Below, piece after piece: positions 46,942 to 59,273 of a stretch of 64,000 nucleotides of DNA. This stretch comes from Cornus controversa (taxonomy: Eukaryota; Streptophyta; Magnoliopsida; Cornales; Cornaceae). The position numbers were made by a program, and so were the translations under genes. Location of the stretch: positions 29,611,230 through 29,675,229 of the forward strand of contig CM048854.1 of assembly GCA_026545225.1 (NCBI GenBank), written 5' to 3'. The notes beneath the pieces are model-generated. The model ran no database searches and was not told the DNA's origin. It worked only from the letters and a program-made list of their open reading frames with translations. Numbering within the stretch: position 1 is the first letter of the stretch; each line of letters opens with the position of its first letter.

Positions 46942-47317
46942 ACCATATATTACCAGCACCCCATAATCTGATATACATTCACATCTCCTTCTGAAAATTA
47001 AATAATAAGGAAGAAAAGAAAAGACATTATTTTATTCGGTAATCATCATTCTCATGGTCAAGTATGACACAATCAAGCCCACATCAGTGTAACATAAAAG
47101 AATTGATTATCGCATGAATTTGATAAAGATGAGTTTTTAGTGAATTTTATTAATTTTTTGGAGACCATTTAGTATAAGTAATTATTTATTTATAAATTGC
47201 ATGTCTATGTCTTTATTAAAAAAGTGAGTAGTTGTTTTTTTACTAAATCAATGAATACTAATAGATTTAACAATGAAATAAATGAACATTTATACTATAT
47301 ATAACATATTAGAAGAT

Positions 47318-47356
<39 letters not shown>

Positions 47357-48300
47357 CACGTCAGAACAAATAGTGTGAAAATATATGTTTACATATTTTT
47401 AACATTCTAAAACAAATTTACAATATTAAGCTTTATATTTTTTACATTTTAAAAAATCACTTATAAATAATAAATATTTATGATATATATGTTATGTATA
47501 TTATTATCTTTTAACTTGTATCATATTTTTTAATTTAATTTTCACATATATATGATATCAATTTTAATTTAATTTAATTTAATTTTTCCATATATATGAT
47601 ATTTAATTTAATTTAATTTTCATATATACATGATATCATACTTATATAAGACTAGTTGTGCTGAAAAGTTCTTTTGTAGTTAAAGATTCAAATATGAAAA
47701 AAAAAAAATAGAAACAAATGTGTTACTAAATACTATTTTTTATTTTTTGTTCTTAAAAATGTGAAAACAACAAGTTTAATAAATGTTATTTATGCTTTTT
47801 GTTTCCATTAAAAAAACAAAAAAATATATTTTTATTTTTTTTCGAGTGCAAAAACAAAAAATGTTTTCGTTAGTTATTTTTGTCTTTTCGTATTAGAAAA
47901 AGTTTTCATTTTTTCTAGAAACGAGAAAACATTTTTTCTAGAAACGAGAAAACATTTTCTAATTCTGCCACCACTAATTTAAATTTTTTGACTTTGCCTC
48001 TTTTTTTTCAAAAACTTTTTTATCCTGACGTGAAAATCAAGCACCCGCATTGTCCTTGAAATTTGAACCCTCAGCCTTATATTTTAAAATTTGAACAAGT
48101 ACAATAAGGTTACTAGCCTACTACCATCGGTGTATTTTCCTAATTGACTCGATGAATTATTAGATGGCCCTAGACCGTTTGGTCCAATCTAATCAAAACT
48201 CCCAAACTAAGAAATTTAAACCTAAAGAGTTTAATAAAATATTATAAAAAAAATTTGAACTACTGTTTTGATTGGATTGAACCACCAAAGAAAGCGATCG
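44991..48300 (-). repeat. Extended 5' flank of PPR-3, no gene
   Basis: AT-rich. Parts match 13,545-14,569 and 21,039-21,230 (PPR-1 flank, without the LTR element), 2,195-2,990 (orphan flank) and 38,100-38,770 (PPR-2 flank). It holds (TA)n tracts at 46,903-46,939 and 47,322-47,352, and the intact target of the 6.5-kb LTR element near 47,252. Confidence 0.65.
46128..46248. mobile_element. hAT-like MITE fragment
   Basis: Begins taggggtggcaattt and contains gaacacgaacatgacccac, the same word type as at 21,290-21,330. No counterpart in the PPR-1 flank. Confidence 0.4.
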
Positions 48301-50849
48301 TGGGTGACTTTAACTCACAAAGCATTAGGGATGATTGGGGGCAACCTCCCCTTGCGGGTGTGTTTTGGTTGATACCTTAGCATACCCCAGGGCTGTGAGA
48401 AATCACGAGGAATGGACAATCATGTGGCTCCAAACTCATGACCCCAAGTGATAACTCTCATAGCAAGGATCGTGTGGGGGATTACTGGCTCTGCTCTTCA
48501 AGATAGAAAGTAACTAATTGTGACGTTACTTTTATCCTTAAGGGGATGGAGCTCATATGAAGCTATAATGACCCTCATGTCATTTTTGGCACAAAAGCGC
48601 ACTGCGATATGACCCAGACGATTATGGTGTCATAATAGAATATATGACATTATAACTCTAACTGGAAAGATGGGTTAAGTGTGGAATGGAAGATTGAGAG
48701 AAAAGCTAGTTGAGGTCTAAAGCATAACTATTTAACTTGCCAGATGTCTTATGTATTATGCTATAACTAATCGTGCATAATACTTACCCGCGACCATAAA
48801 GAGATGCCCATGACTTCAACCAAGTATGGCAAAGGAAGGGACACATGGCATGATAAGCTCATGCCACTTAAGATGACAAATATTGAAGGCTCACACCCAG
48901 GGGCAGAGCCAAGATTCCAGTGTTAGGGGGGCCAATTTTTTTTTTTTACATCAATTTAATATTAATTTATATATATGTGTACAAAAGTATATATAGGGGC
49001 GAAGTAGGGTAAATTAGTAATATAAATATAAATTTTAAAAATAAAATAAAATAAAATAATTCTAAGAATTTTTATTTCAATGCATTTTTAATGTATACTT
49101 TTTGGAGCATGTCTATAAATGATGCGGTGAAGAAAAAATGGAGAAAAGAAAAGTTGACACCAGATAGATAAAATTGTCAAATATCAAGCATTTTTTTTCT
49201 TATATATGAATATAGTACTTATATGTTGTAGCACTTGTTTTTATTTATTTTTACTAGATTTGAATTTTAAAAATAAGTCTAAAAATGTTGATTGGAATTT
49301 GAAGGAGTTACAAGTAATTTCTTTTGCAAACCACCTTTAATTACCATAGATATATAATCATAAATAGAAATTTTTAAAAAAATTGAAAGTGCCATCCTTA
49401 ATTTTTCTAGGAAAAATTAGATTTTAGTGACCAAAATTGAAAAAATATTGCTTTTTAGTGACCTTAAACTCAATAAAAGGTGAATAATGACCAAACTTAA
49501 AAACTAATTACTAATGAGTGACCATTCAATCTTAAAGTCCAAATTATCATTCATGCTCTCCATAGATCCCCATCCTTTCTTTATTTTTTTCAAACTCAAA
49601 TATCAGAAACTTCAAACAATCCAATGACTTGTATACAATAAATGAACTTCCTCTATATTAATATCTCATTAACAAAAAAAAAAATCTAATTTGGGTGCAA
49701 TTAATTATTAATAAGGAATATTGGAAGATAGGAATAGATTTGGCTAATAAACCTATTGCATATTGCCCCATAATAGTTGATTATCAATATTGGCACAAAA
49801 AATTGCTTGACTAATTTTACCAAACCAATATGTTGCACGTACCCAAAAAATTGAGAAGTATTTTATTTTTCTTTCAATAATCACTCCATTTCTCATTAGT
49901 CTTTTCCAAGTACATGAATTCCTAATACAACCTGGATTACTTGTTAAGTTGGGCCCTTTCCTCTCTAGGCGACTTGACCCATTCTTTTCTTTCAAATTGT
50001 TCCTTGGGGCCTGGTTTACTTATATTATGAAATTGGGCTTAATCTCTCTTAATTAGGACCAACCCGTTTGCGTTTCACCAAGCCCATATGGCCCATTGCG
50101 AATGGCTAGGGGGATTTTCCCCTATACTTTGCCCCTAATTCCTCTCAGTATATGCTTGCTCCAATTATTCTTAAAGGTGCTGGCTCAAATCCTTCGTTTC
50201 TCTCGAGAACTTCTCATAAATTTAGTGTACTAGTGATGACGCTAAAGTATGTAATTACCCTTTTTCTTTTTCATTTGTGCTTATTGTTTTGATATCTTGT
50301 TATTTTTCAGCCATAGACTTCTGTAACTTCTAGCCTTCTCTCTTTGATTCATCTCCTCTGGGTTTTCTAGTACTAGTTCAGTTTCGCAGGTCAGTTTTTC
50401 ATTCATTTTAACCATGCTTTCTTGTTTTACAATGTCCCTAAGTGACAGTGATCGCACATTTTCTGATAACCGAGAGACCACAATGTCTAACTTATCCCTA
50501 CAAATAATCAAAGTCGCCCAACCTATCTTTGTTGTCAAAGAAGCAGTTACATCCGATCAGGGTGTGGATACCGCTGCGGCATTTTGGTAAAAAAAATGTA
50601 TAATTACCGTATTGTAATTATATTATGTTAAGTTAATTTGTATACCAATACTTTTTAGTATTTGTTATATATGTAATTATGGAAAGTTAAGTTTTTTTTA
50701 TATTAAATTTACCCCATATATTATGCCTATATGTATATTTATACTCCGTATATGTTAGATGTTGTACATACATTGATACACATACACATGTTCTTTTGTT
50801 TCTACTGCTTCGTTGCATGGTTGGATCAAGACCATATATTTTTGGTAGC

Positions 50850-50886
<37 letters not shown>

Positions 50887-52100
50887 CGCGCGCGCATGTA
50901 CGTCTGAGTAGCCCCCTCGTTTTGGTTTTGGGCTCTTTTCAATTCATGGTTCGCAGTCGTGATTGCAGTGTAACGGAATCAGGCTTGTATCAGTGTTACA
51001 TAACGGAATCAATCATCGCAGTCGTGATTTTTTTTTGAACTCACACAAAGTGTCTAAAATGCACCCATACATAATTTTTTACAACATAATTCAATAAAAA
51101 TAAATTTTAATTGATTTTTGTTAATTTTTTGAAGAACATTTAACACAAGTAATGACTTATTCATGAATTCAAACTGATCTGATTATTAAAAATGTTTAGT
51201 AATAATGTTTTTTCACAAAATTAATAAATAAAAATAATAAATTTAAGCTTGAAATAAATTAATATTGATCTCATATATATTATGTGATAATTTCACATGT
51301 AATATGTTATATGTGATAATCAAATCACATAAAATAAAAGTAAAATTTAAAAAATGGATAATTTTTTTTACATATATAAATTTAGTTTACATATTCTTTT
51401 ATAATCAAATTTTATTATCATATGTAATAATTAAGCTTAGTTGGGTGGAAAAATAATTGTTTTTGGTAGTTCTCTATATTTCTTGTTTAAATAAGCTAAA
51501 TGTTCCTTATATAACAAGAGTAGTGATAAACACAATGAAAGTTATTACTGAATTGAGAAATTCAATCACTATCATTTCATAGATAATGCAAGTGGAACTC
51601 ATACATTTATTACACTTTCATGAAAAACATTTTTGATACTTATTTTTAGACAAGTATCACTATATAAATCATTATCCATATAACAAATTTGTTGTAACAA
51701 TTTGAGTGGTATAGGGTTCACTTTTCAGATAGGTGGTTTGGGTTTGATTCCAACTTCTTTTAATAAAAGAAACATCACAAATGGACAAAGCGTAATACAG
51801 ATAGGCATCGCTTTGATACCGTTGTGAACCGGTCAGTTTGCGCTGAACATGAACCATGATTGAAATTTTTTTTTGAAAGAAAAATAATTAGGATAGTAAA
51901 AATTATCACCTAATGAATAACTGATTATCTCTCTCATTTATTGGATTAAAGTAAAATAATTATTTCCGTCTCGCATACACTGTTGGATAGATAATAAAGT
52001 GTTGAGCGAGACCATCGTTACTCTTTTCGAAAATTTGAAGCAAAAACGTTCATGTATGCACGCGCAGGCACGGTGGCAAGAGAGGCCTTTTTATTTGTAT
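48301..52100. other. Intergenic, no gene recognised
   Basis: 48,300-48,930 has a more balanced base composition than its surroundings but no frame or domain I recognise. 50,851-50,895 is a compound (TA)n(TG)n(CG)n microsatellite able to form Z-DNA. The rest is AT-rich. Confidence 0.45.
51690..51870 (+). mobile_element. Possible tRNA-derived SINE
   Basis: An A-box-like tgagtggtataggg is followed about 30 bp later by a B-box-like gggtttgattcc, then about 110 bp and a T/A-rich end. No target duplication was identified, so this is only a candidate. Confidence 0.3.
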
Positions 52101-52161
52101 TTTATACCCATAGTTATGTTAAATTATGTAAATGCCCAACTAAAATGTTTAAAAACCCCAG

Positions 52162-52169
52162 TATATATT
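52162..52169 (+). promoter_or_regulatory. TATA box of the SICKLE-like gene
   Basis: tatatatt lies shortly before a CT-rich leader (from about 52,190), which has a telo-box-like aaccctaa at 52,329. Both are common in plant housekeeping promoters. Confidence 0.45.
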
Positions 52170-52189
52170 TTGACCTAATCGATTCCTAT

Positions 52190-52463
52190 CCCTCTTTTAT
52201 TCGTCCACGGTTCATCGACATCGTGATCTCAGACTTCATCCATTGTCTCTGGCCTCTCACTCCGGCGATCCCCATCTCTATCGTCTCTCTCTCTCCTGTC
52301 TCACACAAACACTTGCCAAGAAGAAAGAACCCTAATTTTCAGAGCTCTCCTCTTGCCGGACTCTCAGCTCTGATCATTGCTAGCTACTTGCTGTTCTTGT
52401 GTTGTTGTCTTCAAGACCAGCTTCATCCCTCACTCGCCCTGCCAAGAAGACCTTATCTATGCT
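52190..52463 (+). other. Probable 5'UTR exon 1
   Basis: CT-rich sequence ending ctatgct before a good donor, gtaagttt. The start is estimated from the TATA position. Confidence 0.5.
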
Positions 52464-52545
52464 GTAAGTTTGTAACCTCTCTCTCTATATACATAAACAT
52501 GAAACATATTTGAGCTAATAATTTTTTTTTTAATAAAAATAACAG

Positions 52546-52631
52546 GTGCTTCATCCTTTATTTATGGTGATTGGCTTCATTCGAGTGTACATATATATTC
52601 CGAAGAATTCCGCAAACCTTGTAGTCACTCT
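52546..52631 (+). other. Probable 5'UTR exon 2
   Basis: Bounded by an acceptor (aataacag) and a donor (gtaagttcc). It contains an upstream ATG at 52,564 whose 30-codon frame would end at 53,464 if spliced to 53,440. Confidence 0.45.
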
Positions 52632-53233
52632 GTAAGTTCCAAATACATTGGTATAAGAAGTAATCAAATTGTCTAATCTATGTATATGAATTCACACACA
52701 CACACATATTAGAAGTGGGTTGTCAGGCTGTATTTTGGTCCGACAGACTTCGATTATTAATTTCTCTTTCATGTTCTGTTTGAGAGAAAAATTTAATTGA
52801 GTTTGAATTTCAATTTTCATTGATTTGGACAAAATGTTTTGGGCTCTAAAGGCAGAGAGGTCAGAGGTGGGTTTTGCCTTTGCGTTTCTCTCTTTTCTGT
52901 GTTTGTATTGATTCTTTGTTTGCTCTTGCTGAGAGAATCTGCAAATAGATAAATAAATTAATATTTTTCTCAATTTTCTATTTTCATTTGTTTTGAATAT
53001 GAGAAGAGAAATTATCTTTTTTCAACCGAGCCTGAAAAGACTAGTTTTTCTATGCTTTCTTTGGTGGCTGAGAAAATATGAGACTTTATAAAAATGTGTT
53101 CAATATTTTTTTGTAGAAGATGAATTGTCAATGTACTCAATGAAATTATCAATGAATTAAGGTTAAAGTCTTTTGTTTATTACGGTAGTTGTTAAAGGTC
53201 ACCATCATTAAACAATCCGCACCCCCTCCCCTC

Positions 53234-53234
<1 letters not shown>

Positions 53235-53269
<35 letters not shown>
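53235..53269 (+). repeat. Run of 35 C in the second 5'UTR intron
   Basis: An uninterrupted homopolymer preceded by C-rich sequence. On the minus strand it is G35, a potential quadruplex. The exact length is prone to sequencing error. Confidence 0.9.
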
Positions 53270-53271
<2 letters not shown>

Positions 53272-53439
53272 CACACACAAATTTCTGGCTCTGTCACTGT
53301 ATGTGTGTGGTTGGATATAGTCCTGCAGTTCCATGGTTCTAGGTTTAACTTTATTTGTCCGTTTGGGAAGATTTGAATCAATGCCATGTTATTTGCACAA
53401 ACCCTAGTTTGCTACACACCATTTTGTGTTTTGCTGCAG

Positions 53440-53476
53440 AGTTGGTTGTGATGGTTTGTTTTGACCCTCATATTTA
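53440..53476 (+). other. 5'UTR part of the first coding exon
   Basis: Follows the acceptor ttgctgcag. It contains the uORF at 53,451-53,477 and leads straight to the start codon. Confidence 0.55.
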
Positions 53477-53477
53477 A
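53451..53477 (+). CDS. Eight-codon upstream ORF overlapping the main start
   Basis: MVCFDPHI then TAA; the last A of the stop is the first A of the main ATG (TAATG). This arrangement can permit or limit reinitiation. Coding of a functional peptide is not implied. Confidence 0.55.
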   Translation: MVCFDPHI

Positions 53478-56400
53478 TGGAGGAATCAGCAAAGAGAAGG
53501 GAAAGGCTAAAAGTGATGCGTATGGAAGCGTCACAAGCTGGAAGCTATAATGATGTTGAGAATTCTGCTATGCCTCACAGCTTATCCAATCCGTTAATTG
53601 AAACCTCTATGACTCCACAAGTACAGTTGGAGCAGCATGCTACCCCGAGGTTTGATTATTACACTGACCCTATGGCAGCTTTCTCCAGTGACAAGAGGAG
53701 GAGCAAGGTCAGCAATCAGATTTCACCACAGTATATCAGACCTCCAAGTAATAGCATTTTCTTTTAACTATCTAAGTTTTTTTATTGATGGATTTTCATT
53801 TACTGAAATATTTGCCATGATGACTCTAAAAACTGTTTGGTTTTGACATATGTTTTTGTTTATGTTGTTGTTCTGCGCTGATTTATGATGTTATGTTTCT
53901 TATATTTTTAGTGAATAAGATTTTATATGACTAGGGGAGCATGAAAATTGTTATCAACTCGCAGAAGGGATTTAGGGACATTTTCTTTAGCAGTATATCC
54001 TCAGTCTTTACATTTTTGTTCATATAGTATTAAAAATGCCTAGGTACATGAGCTGCGACATTAGGATGAAACTGAAGGAGGTTATTGAACAGACAATAGT
54101 TGAGCTATATCCTTCTAGTGGAAGATAATGGGAAAAGAGCAGAGAGAAAACCATAAAAGAGAAGTGGATGGATATAGGATGGGAGATATTAAGAGTGTAA
54201 CTAGTACCAAGACCAATCCTCTATTGTGCTCAATATTTGGTGGGACTCATGGGAGAAAACATCAAGAAAAACCAAATTGATGTTAAAGAGTCTGTGACTA
54301 AGAAGGATTATTTCCAAGAAGTAGACATGTGAAGGTGCTACTCCAAGAGTCGCAGAGGGATCTGGGTATAAGACATAAGAGTTTTTGAGTGGTTCTGGTG
54401 GAAACACACACACACACACACAGTGCATCTGACATTAGGAAGCACAGTAAGTGCCCCAGTTAGCTTCTTATGTGGTTCTGTAGATGTGTAATTATGAACT
54501 GGTTTAAGAGAAGGCCTGCTTTGACAGTATTTTTTTGCCATGAGTAATATCTCAAAAGTTTTGTAGCGGAGGTGGCCAGTTAAAAATTGTCAGTTAACCT
54601 CATCCTCAAGTTATTTTGTACACTTAGTCTCAATGCTCACTTAACATGGATAAATGCCCATCTTTTTGAGCTATTATATAAGAATAATTATTTTCAACAA
54701 CCATCCAAGGAAACCTGTAAATGCATGGATATTTTACAAGGGGAGCCATATTTGTATTGCATCCAACCGAATATTGATATTGCTCGGCCACTCATGGATG
54801 CATGGCAGTGTTTCCTAAACACATCCATATTTTCAAAATATGTTCTTCAATTTTAAAAGTATTCATTACTTTTAGGATGTGTCAGGACATGTGTTTTACT
54901 CGTATTGGTATTGAGATATGGTATTTCTTGTATAACTTTATACATTAGGAAAAACATGACAAGGGTTTTAAATTTTTAAGTAATCTTTTAGAAGAAGAAT
55001 TTACATACGACATTAAATCTTGTCTAATTTGGTCCCAACTCCATGTCTATACAACATAACCACCATTTTTTTCGTATGAATTTAACTTTAAATTAAATAC
55101 TTAGTTATTTGGTATACTAATAAAATGAATTGTATGTGCTGTATGTGCATATATCAAGATTCAGGACAACACAATTATTTCATATCCCCACTTTACAGAA
55201 TGTCATTTTGGCATGCAAGTTTTGTTATCCATGTTCACATGTTTATGGAGCAAAAATTTCTCTTTTCATTAGATAGTTGGTGCCTTGTAGAAAACAATGT
55301 TTTTGCATGATGTTTGATTGGAAAAATGCTTGCAATTAATATTGAATTTTGGTGGATTTTCTAATATTTTGGGAAAGTTAAAAACTTAATTGGGCTTGAC
55401 TAAAACAATACACAAAGTACTTTAATATAGCCAAGAGAGTTGTACTTGTGACCTTTTTTAAAAGACATCCATATTTGAAGTGGATGGCTAACTGTCTTCC
55501 ATCTGTATGTGTCATGAGGGCAGCATCTGGTGGAGAGTTGTGAACTGGTGGGAGTAGCAAAATCCTTTGTATGCATGGTGAATTCAATTTTAAGTTATAT
55601 TGTGCCATTGAAAGTTAAATGAATTATTCCAACATAGCACTCTCTCTCTTTCCCCTCCTCCCTGCCTTTTTATTTTCCTTGCGCGCGAGAGAGAGAGGAA
55701 GAGAGGGGGGGGGGGGGGGGGGGGTCAGTGCTGGTTTATAATTAAATGCATTAAAACTATTATTATCCACAACGATAAGGATAAATTATCCTTATCGTTG
55801 TAAGAGTATCATTTATTGAAATTTTTGCTTTGGATTAGTTTTTATATGAACATAATGGATTAAGTTTTTACGTGGTTTAGGAATTTTGAATGTTATGGTT
55901 TGCAATTTATTATAAATGAAAATGAGTAGTTTTCCAGTTTGCTCAAATATTTGATTTGAATTATCAGTTCAAAACAATATTCTGAATGTTCATTATCATA
56001 GTTAGTCACCTGAAACTTCTCTTTTATGTTTATTAATTAACAGTAAATGGAGAATACAAATGTTTGAGAGTGATTATTTATATATTTATTCATTGGTTTA
56101 GCCGGACCAAGGAACCCTGAAATGACTCCCTCTCGAGCTCATCAAGCCCAAACCAATTATTCCCCTGACCAGAGAATGTACCAAGCACGAAGTCCTCATC
56201 ATAGCTCTGGTCCTTACAGAAGCCCAATGGGAATAGCCAGTCCTTTAGCCGGGCATCAAGGGACTCCCTCTCCAGCTCATCAAGCCCAAAGCAATTATTC
56301 CCCTGACCAGAGAATGTACCAAGCACGAAGCCCTCATCATAGCTCTGTTCCTTACAGAAGCCCAATGGCAATAGCCAGTCCTTTCGATGTGCATCAAGGA

Positions 56401-56976
56401 ACTCCTGGGGTTTGGAATGGATCTGGGGGCTCATCTAGCTACTGCTTTCCATACAATTCACCAAGAGGTGGTAACTTCCCCGGCCCTGGACTTGGACAGG
56501 GAGGCAGTCCGGGTTTTTATTCAGGGCAGGGCAGAGGTCACTGGATCAACAACAGTCCCAGCCCTGGTTCAGGACGTGGAGCCTGTTCTAGTCCTAATAC
56601 AGGGAGAGGCAAGGGTCATTGGTTAGGCAGCGGCATGAGCCCTGGTTCCGGACGGAGTGGTGGGAGAGGATTTCGTTCTCGTGATAATGTCTCTGCAGAG
56701 CTGAGGCCAGATCTGTATTACAACAAATCAATGGTAGAAGACCCATGGAAGTTTTTGAAACCTGTTCGCTGTAAGAGTGAAAGCATTGCGGTTAGTAGTT
56801 TGAATACCCCGGACTCTCAAAAGTCCTGGCTTCCGAAATCTATTAGCATGAAGAAAGCCAGAGTTTCTGAAGCTTCAAATTATAACAGCTCTCAGCCAAG
56901 CCTTGCTGAATACCTGGCTGCTTCATTTAATGAAGCCGTCGACAATGAACCTAATACTGATGAACCAAATGTATGA
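53477..56976 (+). CDS. SIC: SICKLE-like proline/glycine-rich protein, CDS join(53477..53747, 56102..56976)
   Basis: Exon 1 (271 nt) ends at a gtaata donor. Exon 2 begins after tttag at 56,101; the phase fits (1+2 nt) and gives 381 aa. It resembles Arabidopsis SICKLE (At4g24500), which is nuclear and implicated in microRNA production, splicing and intron-lariat turnover. From N to C: a charged start (MEESAKRRERLKVMRMEA, 1-18); the conserved RFDYYTDPMAAF (58-69); Pro/Ser/Gln repeats (99-190); a Gly-rich part with RGG/GRG motifs (about 208-281); conserved ELRPDLYYNKSMVEDPWKF (about 290-308); and the tail SLAEYLAASFNEAV (about 357-370). The 46-residue block 99-144 is duplicated as 145-190, which makes the protein longer than I recall for relatives. 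A short extra exon inside the 2.35-kb intron cannot be excluded, since relatives may have more residues after the PP at 89-90. The start is chosen by conservation and the TAATG context. Identity rests on remembered family motifs. Confidence 0.85.
55705..55724 (+). repeat. Run of 20 G in the coding intron
   Basis: Follows a (GA)n stretch. It is on the same strand as the C35 run and could pair with it in the pre-mRNA. Confidence 0.9.
55769..55801. repeat. Perfect 33-bp palindrome
   Basis: Arms acaacgataaggataa and ttatccttatcgttgt are separated by a single a, within the SICKLE-like gene's coding intron. Confidence 0.95.
56125..56400 (+). repeat. 138-bp in-frame tandem duplication in exon 2
   Basis: 56,125-56,262 and 56,263-56,400 differ at about 10 positions (about 93% identity). 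Each encodes a 46-residue unit with YSPDQRMYQARSPHHSS. Confidence 0.95.
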
Positions 56977-57250
56977 CTGTCACAATTCTGCAGGGTAGCT
57001 GTCACTGTACTTCTGCACAATCAATCTAGATGACTAAACAGAGAACCATCTGTTGGGTTGATTGATGCCTAAGAGTGCCAAGAAATTTCATACACCATTT
57101 TCTGGAAGTTGTTAACAAGATCAGAGGTAACATGTAATCAACTATCAGGAAGAAGCAGAGTGGCATTTGAAACTTTTCTAGCAAAGCAAGTTAACATGAG
57201 TTTGACATGTTTGTGAGTTAAAATGTAATTCATGATTTTTCATTGCTGTT
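56977..57250 (+). other. Probable 3'UTR of the SICKLE-like gene
   Basis: Non-coding, less AT-rich than what follows. The poly(A) site is not determined. Confidence 0.4.
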
Positions 57251-59214
57251 AGTGTTGGGTTTCTTCAGTTGGATTACTTAGTTGCTGTCATAGTCAACCC
57301 TCAATGAGTGAACATGAAAAGGAAAAAAAAAAAAATCTTCTTTAAGGTAGAGTTGATATTTATGATGACTATGAGTTAGGGGCAGATTATATCTGAATAA
57401 TTTGTATTGTTCAAAATAACATGATTTTATTTTAGTTTTTTGCATGATATGCTGCTGTTGTTTAGAAGCTCATGCATTTGAAAACGACTTAGGTTTTGGT
57501 ATCTTTGCAAGAAAATAGTCGCAGGATAGAGTAATATCTATATGATGATACTTCTGAAAAATCTGAAAGATCACTCAACTTCTTACGAAGATGCCTTTCT
57601 TGTTTTCAATCAGAATCGCTATCGCGCATTTCAGTCCTTTTGCATATTTAAGTGACATTGTGAAAAGCAAAAAGGCATAACAGGAATTCATTAAATCTTG
57701 TTTGTATAATTAATTAGCAAAGTACTATCAAAATTTTTACTCTCTTATGCAAGCTTCATCAGACCATCCTCCTGAGAGATTAGGTGGTTAATATGTGTGT
57801 GCGCGCGTGTGTGTATTCGTGACAATAAATAAACTAGGAAACATGAGGAAAAGGGCCCGAGGCATCAGCCTCAAGGGCCTGGACGAGCCAGTTGGGCCAA
57901 AGTGGCCAGTGTAAATCACCCTTCTTAGAATGAAAAGCCCGTTCACAAATTTTATGGGTTACAGAGTTTTTTATTTTGTTTTATTATTAGATTATATATT
58001 TTCTATTATATCTATTTAAATTATATATTTTTTCTTAAACCACGTAAGTTTCTTGAAATAAATAATTTAACATTGATGATGTGGAATTCTTCGAACAACC
58101 GGCATTTTGGACTTGGGGGCTGCAAGACAAATTTTGGATATGTGCAGTATTTTTTAGTTCAGGTGTTTTTGCGCTATGTGAGAATTGAACCCAAAACGTC
58201 CCGATCTATAGCTTCCCATGTGAGAAACTTTTATGGGCTGAGAGTGAAATTGCCATGTCTTCAGTCGAGGAGAGATTGTTTGAGGGAATCAAATTGATAA
58301 CATTGAGAGTTGAGACAATCGTTACATGATTATAGCCCCCATTGGTTAATCTGTATATGAAACATCTTCGAGAACAAAAGCAACGTGACTATATGAAGAA
58401 CAAAGATGATATCACACAAGGACTAGTCCAGAGGGCACAGGACTTACCTCGACATGAAAAGGTTATTTTTTATTTTGAATCCGTAACTTTCAAGACTCAC
58501 ACTCAAATGATATCGCACAAAAGTATTGTATATATATATAATTCTCATGATTTAATCCTTTTAGATTGTCCATCAAGTTTTTCTTAGGATTGAGATCAAA
58601 CACAAGCCAACTGATCTACTCCACTTGTAAAAAAAAATCTTGTTGCAACATGGATATCGTTTTCGTGTTCTGGATCTCTTCTGATTTTTTTGAATTACGT
58701 ACGTACATTTGGTTCTAATACCATTTTTTAGGCCCAAGCTCTAGTATTACTTGTTATACGTGAAGAAATGTGTCTACATGGAATTCTAATCATAAGTAAT
58801 AAATAATCATGATAAAACCTACTTACATGCCTATTGTCACACATGAATTTTGACTTTGTTCCAATTATGAGATTTCAGAAATAGTTTCGAAATTAAGTCA
58901 AAGTTAGGTTTAATGCCACAAAAATAGAATTCATGTTAGATGAAGGCCTAGTAAAATATGAATCGTCACGTAATATCGAGTTCAAATGTGTGACCTCACC
59001 TTAAAATCAAGTTTCAAATAAAAATGAATTTAGTAACGATTTTTTCTTAGGGAAATTGTTTTTGAAGGCGATTTTTAGTTGGTAAGACCATACTGATCTA
59101 CGTGAGTCTGTGATTACTATATTCTTTAACAAAAAAATCATTTTATCCTTATTTTTTGTAATTTTTTAAAAATGACTAATTTTTACATTATGTAATACTT
59201 TACAAATTATATGC

Positions 59215-59273
<59 letters not shown>

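Noticed and set aside
48301-48930. Possible gene fragment of more balanced composition
   Set aside because: No frame longer than expected and no recognisable motif; left as unclassified intergenic DNA.
50281-50538. Minus-strand 85-residue frame
   Set aside because: No domain, no splice-compatible neighbours and no homologue elsewhere in the window; length is compatible with chance.
53149-53334. Minus-strand frame with a poly-Gly stretch
   Set aside because: Created by the C35 homopolymer in an intron.
58180-58220. tRNA- or SINE-like B-box on the minus strand (ggttcaattctc)
   Set aside because: No A-box at the right distance, no cloverleaf and no terminal repeats.
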